Assembly (NCBI GenBank): GCA_964444665.1
Contig: CAYUIE010000003.1
Coordinates: 1-64,000 of the forward strand
Length of the DNA: 64,000 bases
Direction: 5' to 3'
From: CAYZTY01 sp964444665
Lineage (GTDB): Bacteria > Planctomycetota > Phycisphaerae > Sedimentisphaerales > CAYZTY01
Shown: positions 1 through 7,157 of the stretch, one piece after another
How positions within the stretch are numbered: the stretch's first letter is position 1
Layout of the letters: each line of letters starts with the position of its first letter
Made by a program: the position numbers and the translations under genes
The notes under the pieces: generated by a model
The model's database searches: none
Told to the model about the DNA's origin: nothing
Seen by the model: only the letters and a program-made list of their open reading frames with translations

Positions 1-355
1 ACCTTTAAATTCAAAGGGCCTGGAATGAAGCATTCACACATACCATCAGAAGAAATAATCAGATTTATACATGAAGAGTTACCTCAGTATTACAACTATA
101 GAACGCAGGTGACAACATTCTGCGATAAGGATAACACCAGCCAGGCAAATATTAAAATCGAAGGTACAATCGATATTCGGGGGCCTTCAGCCCGGTATAA
201 CCCCTTGGACCTGACTTTTATAATAAAAACCGAATGCCCCTGATAAAGGAAAAGACCGCAAGATAGCACTAACAATCCCCGGCAAAAGTCCAGCTTTTAC
301 GCGCACCTTTAAGGTTCACAATCCTAACTACATCCTGCATAGAATCTATAGCTAA
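1..355 (+). pseudogene. Unknown gene, 5' end outside window, apparently frameshifted
   Basis: The frame is open from base 1, and the first internal ATG is at 25. It stops at 241-243 after reading like a beta-rich, soluble protein. Shifting frame at about 230-235 lets a protein-like reading continue (residues beginning NAPDKGKDRKIALTIPG) to a TAA at 353-355. This suggests one gene broken by a single indel, though an intact 72+ residue ORF ending at 243 remains possible. I do not recognise the family. It lies at the edge of a stretch made almost entirely of gene fragments (to 2606), which supports decay. Confidence 0.35.
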
Positions 356-501
356 GAACATCGATCTGCTGCTGACAAATAAATTCTACGATTATTACTT
401 GCAGCAACAGAGTATTAAGTATTGTGGCAATTTCAACTAATGCGAATTGGCCGGTGGTAATTCAAAGGCGTAAGCTCCTCTCAGAAAATAAGATATATAC
501 A

Positions 502-648
502 ATGAAGAGTAAAATCACCAACATTAAAGAGCAAGGGTATATATTTGGTCCGGTACCTTTGAGAAGGTTGGGGTGTTCTTTGGGAATAGATTTCGTGCCA
601 TTTAAGACTTGCACACACGACTGCATTTACTGTCAACTGGGCAGACAA
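502..648 (+). pseudogene. Radical SAM protein, N-terminal fragment
   Basis: From ATG 502 the reading gives a typical N-terminus of a COG0731-like radical SAM oxidoreductase: YIFGPVPLRRLG, then SLGIDFVPFKTC, then the iron-sulfur cluster motif CTHDCIYCQLGR (CX3CX2C). Family members run for 200-300 residues. Here homology stops right after QLGR at about 645, and the frame ends at 684 in a Phe/Ser tail that is antisense to another relic. The SAM-binding and substrate domains are absent, so this cannot be functional. The cut sits where the HsdM-like antisense fragment begins, which indicates an illegitimate junction between unrelated genes. Confidence 0.7.
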
Positions 649-649
649 T

Positions 650-825
650 CAGCACCGCTCTTCTTTTCGTTTTCATTTTTCTAAAACAATCCTTCGTATA
701 GGTCACCGAAACCTTCTCTACGTGCATTGTACCAATCGAGTGCGTTGATCTCTTTAACCAACACATCAAGGCTTTTGGGATGTCGCAGTAATGATGTGGG
801 ATTAACAAATATTGTTATTACAGGC
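650..825 (-). pseudogene. hsdM: Type I restriction methylase HsdM fragment with in-frame stop
   Basis: On the minus strand the translation reads VKEINALDWYNARREGFGDL, then YEGLF, then TAG (681-683), then KNENEKKSGA in the same frame. This matches the conserved HsdM stretch just before the N6-adenine methylase core (LDWY...GDLYEGLLEKNA...KKSGAGQYFTPR). The TAG sits where the family has Glu, so it is a nonsense change, and homology ends at SGA where the radical SAM fragment abuts. Only about 55 residues of a roughly 500-residue protein remain. No hsdR or hsdS is present. The family call rests on motif memory, but the run of matches on both sides of the stop is convincing. Confidence 0.6.
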
Positions 826-834
826 TCGGTCATA

Positions 835-905
835 AGTGAGCAAACGGTCTGTCCGGTAATGGAAGGAAAAATTAACATTAATTTCTATACAGAGTATAAA
901 GGCAA
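835..905 (+). pseudogene. YHS-domain fragment
   Basis: The plus strand at 838-909 reads EQTVCPVMEGKININFYTEY followed by KGKS. This is the first half of a YHS metal-binding domain (consensus TCPVMGGKI...YVDYKGKRVYFCC). The second half, with its CC motif, is missing because the sequence changes at about 900 to the CusA fragment. YHS domains often occur beside Cus/Czc efflux systems, so the two relics may come from one lost metal-resistance locus. There is no credible start codon or ribosome binding site. Confidence 0.5.
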
Positions 906-2606
906 ATCGGACTTGTTGTTGTAGGTGGATTGATCTGGCATGGCCTTGGCAAAGAATTTATGCCGCCTTTAGATGAAGGCCCTTTTCTGTATATGCCGAC
1001 AACTATGCCTCATGCCTCTATTGGAGAGTGCCTGGATGTACTGCAAAAGCAGGATGTCGCATTCGTCTCTATTCCTGAGATAGAATCAGTGGTTGGCAAA
1101 ATTGGCCGGGTCGAATCCTCTCTTGACCCCGCCCTCATATCAATGATCGAAACGGTCATTAATTATAAGTCCGAGTATATCGCTGATAAAAACGGCAACC
1201 ATATTCGTTTCCGTTACGATAAGAAAAGTGGTGAATTTATCCGTGACGAGAACGGTCGGCTTATACCTGACGATCGTCACGGCCGGCCATTCCGGCAATG
1301 GCGGGAGCATATCAAAAGTCCCGATGACATTTGGGACGAGATTGTAAAAGCCGGCCAGATTCCGGGCACGACTTCCGCACCGAAACTACAGCCCATTGCC
1401 GCACGAATAGTCATGCTGCAAAGTGGTATGCGCGCCCCAATGGGAATTAAGGTCAAGGATCCGGACCTGGATACAATCGAAAAAGTCGGTCTGGAGATCG
1501 AACGTCTTCTTAAAGAAGTGCCCAGTGTTGAGTCGGCCACAGTGATAGCCGACCGTATTGTAGGTAAGCCCTACCTGGAGATCGACATAGACCGTGATGC
1601 CATCGCAAGATATGGAGTAAGTGTTCGCCAGGTCCACGACATTATTGAAGTTGCAATCGGCGGCAGGCATATTACTACTACGGTTGAGGGACGTGAGTGA
1701 TATCCGGTCAGGGTCAGGTATATGAGAGAACTGCGGGACCAAATTGAAACATTAGGCAAGATTTTAGTCCCAGCTACCGATGGAGCGCAGATACCTCTAA
1801 TACAATTAGCCCATTTTCGCTATATACGCGGGCCGCAGGCTATAAAAAGCGAGGATACTTTTCTTGTAGGCTACATCGTATTCGACAAAAAACCCGGCTA
1901 TGCAGAAGTAAACGTCGTCCAGCAGTGCCAACAGTACTTGAAAGAAAAAATTGCAAGCGGTGAATTGACAATACCTGCAGGCGCAAGTTACAGCTTTGCC
2001 GGCAGCTACGAAAATCAGGTTCGTGCCCAAAAGACACTTACGATAGTTGTACCATTAGCACTTTTTATCATATTCTTAATTTTGTATTTCCAGTTCAAAT
2101 CCACGCTAACCAGTTTGCTCGTATTTTCAGGAATAATTGTTGCCTGGAGCGGCGGATTTATCCTGATATGGTTCTATGCCCAGGACTGGTTTCTCGATTT
2201 CAGCGTCTTTGGAGTAAATATGCGAGAGCTTTTTCAGGTGCACCCCATCAATTTGAGTGTTGCGATATGGGTGGGATTTCTGGCCCTGTTTGGTATAGCC
2301 TCGGACGATGGTGTGGTAATGTGTACTTACCTGGAGCAGTCGTTCCGAAATAAAAATCCGAACAGTGTGGATGGCATTCGGCAGGCAGTAGTTCAAGCCG
2401 GTACTCGCAGAATCCGTCCCTGCCTTATGACCACGGCAACAACAATACTCGCGCTTATTCCCGTTCTGACCTCAACAGGGCGGGGTTCTGACATTATGGT
2501 TCCAATGGCGATACCATCGTTCGGGGGTATGACAATCGAGATACTTACAATGCTCGTTGTGCCGGTTCTTTATTGCTGGATGAAAGAAGCTAAAATACAG
2601 AGTTAA
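900..2606 (+). pseudogene. cusA: CusA/CzcA-type RND metal efflux pump, C-terminal half, in-frame TGA
   Basis: The frame opens after a stop at 897-899 and covers the C-terminal half of a heavy-metal RND pump (about 560 of 1040 residues). Landmarks are GKEFMPPLDEG, VVGKIGRVES, the porter-domain run MRAPMGIKV, VEGRE, and the last membrane helices (VPLALFIIFLILYF, IWVGFLALFGIASDDGVVM). A single TGA at 1698-1700 interrupts the conserved VEGRE-[R]-YPVRVRY; the family has Arg there, so a CGA-to-TGA change is the simplest explanation. Reading resumes in the same frame to the TAA near 2606. The N-terminal half and any cusB/cusC partners are absent. Remaining codons look well preserved, so decay may be recent. 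Confidence 0.85.
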
Positions 2607-2689
2607 AAAACTGAAATACGAATAGTATTGGTTTTACTGGGAAAAAAAGTCTATCGAGGAACTGCTATAGTTAAAACCTCACCGGCCGG

Positions 2690-3289
2690 CTACTTTTTCT
2701 TTCGCAAAAACGCGGCACCTAATCCAAACAGAGAAATCGTCATCGGCTCCGGCACCGGATTCTCGTACGGCACTTCAGTTTGATAGGGTCCGCTTAGAGG
2801 GTCACCATCTTTATACTCCCATGTGCCACCTGGCGTACCTCTCTTACCAACCGCAAAGGTCGGCGTTGAACCGAGTGGACCGTCGAAGATAGCTATATCC
2901 AGATAAACGGGAAAGTTAGGGTCAAAATCAGGGGCCGAATCATCCCACTCGAAAAATAATTCGAAGGCAAACCATTCACTTGCCGAACTGGATGTGTTCG
3001 TAGCCCGAGGACCATACAGATATGCGGTTTTATCCGCGTCAGTTAATACCATATTCCAACCGGCAATATCATGGTTATAGGGTGGTGTCCATTCATTGAA
3101 AAGCCATTCGGGCGCCTGAGTATATTCGACGCTGCCTAAACCGTAAAATGCAATACATGTGACGGACTCGCCCGGGTCTAAGTTTTTATACCACTCATCC
3201 GAGCCTGTAAAAATTGTAGCTCGGGCAGATGAGACCGGGCCAATGACAATCACTAAGAGCAGGACAAAAACTATCGGCAAGCTTTTCAT
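2690..3289 (-). CDS. PEP-CTERM sorted secreted protein
   Basis: Residues 1-25 are a signal peptide with a Leu/Val core and an ARA cleavage site. The middle is a beta-rich, Trp/Tyr/Asp-rich domain of unknown function (residues ~30-170). The end carries a PEP-CTERM sorting signal: VPEP, a hydrophobic SLFGLGAA stretch, then Arg-Lys-Lys-Lys. Such proteins are cleaved and anchored by an exosortase at the cell envelope; no exosortase is seen here. ATG 3289 is chosen over the TTG just before it. The gene is monocistronic, is antisense to the cusA relic, and diverges from the dockerin gene. Confidence 0.75.
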   Translation of the reverse strand: MKSLPIVFVLLLVIVIGPVSSARATIFTGSDEWYKNLDPGESVTCIAFYGLGSVEYTQAPEWLFNEWTPPYNHDIAGWNMVLTDADKTAYLYGPRATNTSSSASEWFAFELFFEWDDSAPDFDPNFPVYLDIAIFDGPLGSTPTFAVGKRGTPGGTWEYKDGDPLSGPYQTEVPYENPVPEPMTISLFGLGAAFLRKKK

Positions 3290-3478
3290 CAACCCTTTAT
3301 CCGATTAATTATAAATTCGCTTACAAAACGCAAAAAAAGCGCTAAATACCGTGATTATCAGGTGAAGAGCCCTCTTCCCCCATTAATAATATCAATTTTT
3401 ATCATATTAAAACAATAAAGTCAAGGAAAAAATCTCCTGAACAATTTTAGAATTCCGAATTAAAAAAAGAGTTTTTTG

Positions 3479-3507
3479 TTGACAATTGCTTTAGAGAATA
3501 TTTTAAT
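3479..3507 (+). promoter_or_regulatory. Sigma70-like promoter of dockerin protein gene
   Basis: TTGACA at 3479-3484 is followed by a 17-base spacer and TTTAAT at 3502-3507 (5 of 6 matches). It lies about 50 bases before the start at 3558 in an AT-rich divergent intergenic region (3290-3557) that otherwise shows no feature. Confidence 0.6.
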
Positions 3508-3557
3508 GTTTTATGACATACATGGTAGGTATTTGGGAAATTTGCAGGGGTAAAACT

Positions 3558-4559
3558 ATGTTGTGTAAAAAGACTTCCGTATTAGCCATATTCCTATTAA
3601 CGGTAGTGCCTGTGGCCGAAGCAGATTTAACCTTGATGGTCAACGACCTTAACGTATCGGAGTGGATTGAGGTTAGGCCCGATGATGATATTATCATCGC
3701 AGTTGCCGGCCAAACTAACGAGCAAAAAGAAAGCTATTCAGTAACCTGTGAGGTCGGCGGCAAACTTACACCACTGCCGGAACCAAACACTCTGGCAGAG
3801 AAACCAGAGAATAACAAATATCTTTTCACTTTCGATGATAAACAGTTGGTCTTGGCGATAATAAACTTAATTGTTGATGAAATCCTCGATTACCAGCTTA
3901 ATCTTTTTAAAGTGCCGGAGGCCAACACGGTCATTTTCGGTATAGACTCAGACTCTATTGAAACAACGGAGTCTGAGCCGCAACTCGAACAAAAAATTTC
4001 GACTTTTCAAACCACCTCGTCTGCAACAGACGGCACTGGAATGTTTTTAACAACCGGAGCCGGTGATTGCAATGAAGTACTTGACCCCAACTGGTATCCT
4101 AACTTGAATAACGACCAGTCAGTCAACTTCGAGGATTTTGCGATTTTTGGTACAAATTGGAAGCAGTCTGGTAGCGGTATCGCCGGAGATTTTGACGATA
4201 ATGGAGCCGTTGATTTTAACGACATGGCCATCCTGGCTTATTATTGGCTGGCAAATGCATGCGGGCCTTCTCCAGAGGAAGTTTTTGAGGCATTTAAGGC
4301 TGCTTTACTGGCTGATGATGTTGATAAGGCCGTAAGTTATTTCGCTGAGGTATCGCGGGAGAACTATCGTGCACTTTTAGAACAACTTCGGCCGTACTTT
4401 TCACAAATGGTAAGCGATATGGGTGATATGATTTTCATAAAATTCGATAGCGATATGGCTGTGTACGACCTTTTACGTGAGGAAAGCGGGAATATATACG
4501 GCTATCCCGTTACTTTTGACAGAGACGAAATGCATCAATGGAAAATTTATGACTTTTGA
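3558..4559 (+). CDS. Secreted protein with internal dockerin-like EF-hand pair
   Basis: ATG 3558 gives a short leader (MLCKKTSVLAIFLLTVVPVAEA) that looks like a signal peptide; a longer in-frame start at 3513 would bury it. Residues ~25-160 are unrecognised and beta-rich. Residues ~175-235 hold two dockerin type I-like calcium loops (LNNDQSVNFEDFAIFGTNW and GDFDDNGAVDFNDMAILAYY). Unusually, the dockerin is internal: a C-terminal domain of about 90 residues starting with EEVFEAFKAALLADD follows, resembling a stress/transport-type helical fold but unassigned. A well-formed promoter lies upstream. It probably forms a transcription unit with the next two genes. Confidence 0.75.
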   Translation: MLCKKTSVLAIFLLTVVPVAEADLTLMVNDLNVSEWIEVRPDDDIIIAVAGQTNEQKESYSVTCEVGGKLTPLPEPNTLAEKPENNKYLFTFDDKQLVLAIINLIVDEILDYQLNLFKVPEANTVIFGIDSDSIETTESEPQLEQKISTFQTTSSATDGTGMFLTTGAGDCNEVLDPNWYPNLNNDQSVNFEDFAIFGTNWKQSGSGIAGDFDDNGAVDFNDMAILAYYWLANACGPSPEEVFEAFKAALLADDVDKAVSYFAEVSRENYRALLEQLRPYFSQMVSDMGDMIFIKFDSDMAVYDLLREESGNIYGYPVTFDRDEMHQWKIYDF

Positions 4560-4567
4560 TAGTACCA

Positions 4568-4894
4568 ATGCTTACTGAAAAGAAAAAAATTGTACTAATT
4601 ATAACCCTGACCGCGATTGCTCTATTGATTTGTATGATAGACGTTTTAAGTTTCATATTCTCTGTGTACGAGATATGCAGTTCTTATAATCGTTTTTTAT
4701 ATGAGATTAGATTTATCTTCTGGGGTTGGTTGCTTGCACTTGTTTTTGCAAGTACCGCCGTAGGAACAACACTGTATTGGAAATCTGGCAGCTTATTATT
4801 GAGACGATTGGTTATATTCTTTTCAATAACCTCGATACTTTTTTCCCTAGCGGTGCTATGGATGCTCATAGCCATGTTGTCATTGAAATCCTGA
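4568..4894 (+). CDS. Small membrane protein, three predicted helices
   Basis: 108 residues with three hydrophobic segments (about residues 8-32, 47-70 and 82-104), separated by short Lys/Arg-rich turns. The first ATG after the preceding stop is at 4568. It sits 8 bases after the dockerin gene and 22 before the phospholipase-like gene, so it is likely co-transcribed with both. No family recognised. AT-rich codon use. Confidence 0.6.
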   Translation: MLTEKKKIVLIITLTAIALLICMIDVLSFIFSVYEICSSYNRFLYEIRFIFWGWLLALVFASTAVGTTLYWKSGSLLLRRLVIFFSITSILFSLAVLWMLIAMLSLKS

Positions 4895-4916
4895 AAAGTA
4901 GTATTGGAGTATTTCC

Positions 4917-7067
4917 ATGAAAAAGAATCTGATGATTTTAGTTGGGATACTGATTACTCTTGGCTGGAACTCACAAGCGCATTCATGGTCAGGTGAAACG
5001 CATAAGGCTTTGACAGAAAAGGCGGTTTCTAACAATAATCAATCAATTCTGGATAGTTATCTCAAAGATGAATTAGGTATGGGACAGGGACTTACCAGCA
5101 TATTGTTATTGGATGAGTCGATTACGCCGGACTCCCAACGTGTACTGCCCAAAATACCCCAGAATCCCACAGTTCTTGATTTATTGCAAGCCGGCGCTGC
5201 TTTGGAAGATATTCCCTTGCCGAGAGCAAGGCACCATTTTCACGACCCATATCACAACACTGGATTGGAGAATAAGTCGGAGCATCCCGCACGCGCACCA
5301 GTGATCAACTGGTTTTCACAAAGAATATGGGGTCTTAGTTTTGACTTAACAGGGGCATCAACACTTAAAAGAGCACTTGGAACAGAGAATCCAAACTGGG
5401 AGCAAGAGTATGAAAACTACTTTGCGTGGCCGGACACGAGATACTACTTTTATAAGGCCCTGACAGAAGAATCTCAAACAACAAGAGAACATTACTTAGC
5501 TCTAACATTCCTAGCACTGGGGCATGTATCGCATTTGCTGGAAGATATGGGCGTTCCTCCTCACGCCAGAAATGACTTTGTAGAGGCACACTTTAGGGCA
5601 CCTAAGGGTTTGTGGAAAAATCCCTTAGAAGAATATGTTGAAAAAGAAATAGCAAGCATAGAAGCAATACCTTCAAGATGGCTTTCCGGCTGGACGCCGC
5701 AGGCCAAGGTTTTTTCGAAGCTTGCTTATTACTGGGATATTGAAAACTATACTGGCCAATATGTAGGAACAAGCCCGCTATCAAACTGGGGCCTGTCAGA
5801 GCAAACCAACTACCAGTTTTTATCCAAAAGCACAATTTTCAGGGCTAATGATGGCACAAAGTATTATTTTCCTCATCCCAATGTCAACAACGTAACAGGA
5901 TACGTCGAGTCAGGTGTATATTTCTGGAATTCAGCACCTGTTAATTACAGGTATATTAGCGGCTATGGCATAACACATCTGGCAAGAAATAAGTTTATTG
6001 ATTTGTATTCTGACCCCATCATTCCATATCCCATAGCGACAGTAGCATATCATACAACCTTTGATGATAGGGTCTATGAAGACTATGCAGAAGCCACCCT
6101 CCCGCGGACGATTAATTATACGACAGGGCTAATAAATTACTTTTTCCGCGGAAGGTTAAGCGTGGAGCCTAACTGCCTGGACGGTAGTAACGTGCAGCTT
6201 ATTATCACCAATGACTCAAATAATTCAGGAATACCACAAACACTAAAGGGCGGAATATTTGAACTCTATTGGGATAATGTATACGGTGAAAGAACCGAGG
6301 TAACCAGCTTTTCAGTCGACGGATGGAATTCAAGCAGCACCTTGGGTTACGGCCAATCCGTCACAGGGCAATTCACCTGCCCTGAGCAAGGAGCAAGAAA
6401 TTATATTATTGTCTACAAAGGCAATATCTGTGAAAATCCTGCCGACCCAGATGCCGACGACTCTAACGCTATAGCAGCTGTTAATTTTCAGGTACCGGTA
6501 TGTTCGTCCCCATTTCCAGAAACATCTATAAACGTTATTATTTCTGGTGTTGAAGAATGTAGTGGTATTCCAGAAGACCCATTGACAGGAGAGCCGCCGG
6601 AAGGCTGTTATGATGGTTATCATGGTTGGTTTTACAATATCAATGGAACTCATGTTTTGGATTATATGAAAAGTTATGTAGGCGGCCAAATAGTAGATTA
6701 TTTGAAAGTTATTTCCGTTGAGGACCAACCTTGTATATACCTGTGGCTAACACTGCAGAGATTTGGACAGTGCAAGGCAACGTTGACCATCGCTCAAAAA
6801 GATCGTTGCGTGTGGTGTCAAGGCGATGGCACTTGCGAGATTTTGTTCGACGGCTATGTAAATTTTAATGATGATTCAAGTCTGCCTCTTACTATAAACA
6901 ACAAACCTGCCACTTGTTTCGAAGGAAGAGATCGTGGTGATGTAGAGGAACACGACTATACTGATTTTGATGGTGAAGAGTGGGAGTTTTTATGTTTGGG
7001 ATACCCTGATCTCTGTGATTATGGTCCGCTTGTAGGCAGAAATGGTACGGCTCAGATTTGGTGGTAG
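4917..7067 (+). CDS. Secreted zinc phospholipase C / S1-P1 nuclease fold protein
   Basis: Signal peptide residues 1-23 end just before Trp24. Mature W-x4-H (Trp24...His29, WSGETH) matches the N-terminal zinc ligands of S1/P1 nucleases and zinc phospholipase C. HHFHDP near residue 105 and GHVSHLLEDMGVPPH near 200, with spacing His-x3-Asp-x5-His, match the remaining tri-zinc ligands. The catalytic fold ends by about residue 380. The other ~330 residues are beta-sandwich-like and Cys-rich in the last third (CVWCQGDGTC). The total of 716 residues is much longer than single-domain enzymes. Substrate (phospholipid or nucleic acid) cannot be told from sequence. Confidence 0.75.
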   Translation: MKKNLMILVGILITLGWNSQAHSWSGETHKALTEKAVSNNNQSILDSYLKDELGMGQGLTSILLLDESITPDSQRVLPKIPQNPTVLDLLQAGAALEDIPLPRARHHFHDPYHNTGLENKSEHPARAPVINWFSQRIWGLSFDLTGASTLKRALGTENPNWEQEYENYFAWPDTRYYFYKALTEESQTTREHYLALTFLALGHVSHLLEDMGVPPHARNDFVEAHFRAPKGLWKNPLEEYVEKEIASIEAIPSRWLSGWTPQAKVFSKLAYYWDIENYTGQYVGTSPLSNWGLSEQTNYQFLSKSTIFRANDGTKYYFPHPNVNNVTGYVESGVYFWNSAPVNYRYISGYGITHLARNKFIDLYSDPIIPYPIATVAYHTTFDDRVYEDYAEATLPRTINYTTGLINYFFRGRLSVEPNCLDGSNVQLIITNDSNNSGIPQTLKGGIFELYWDNVYGERTEVTSFSVDGWNSSSTLGYGQSVTGQFTCPEQGARNYIIVYKGNICENPADPDADDSNAIAAVNFQVPVCSSPFPETSINVIISGVEECSGIPEDPLTGEPPEGCYDGYHGWFYNINGTHVLDYMKSYVGGQIVDYLKVISVEDQPCIYLWLTLQRFGQCKATLTIAQKDRCVWCQGDGTCEILFDGYVNFNDDSSLPLTINNKPATCFEGRDRGDVEEHDYTDFDGEEWEFLCLGYPDLCDYGPLVGRNGTAQIWW

Positions 7068-7070
7068 CTA

Positions 7071-7110
7071 TGTCTTGCAATAAAACCACAAAATCCTAAT
7101 TTGCAAGACA
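7071..7110. terminator. Inverted repeat between convergent genes
   Basis: TGTCTTGCAA (7071-7080) and TTGCAAGACA (7101-7110) form a perfect 10-bp stem with a 20-base A-rich loop. It lies between the stop of the phospholipase-like gene and the stop of the convergent gspK-like gene. It could end transcription from either side, but there is no clear T tract. Confidence 0.45.
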
Positions 7111-7157
7111 GTAGATAGCGGGAATAATAGAATACAGAATACTGAAAAGCTGTGAAC

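Noticed and set aside
1698..1700. TGA in cusA as a selenocysteine codon
   Set aside because: The family has Arg there, not Cys, and no SECIS-like stem is evident.
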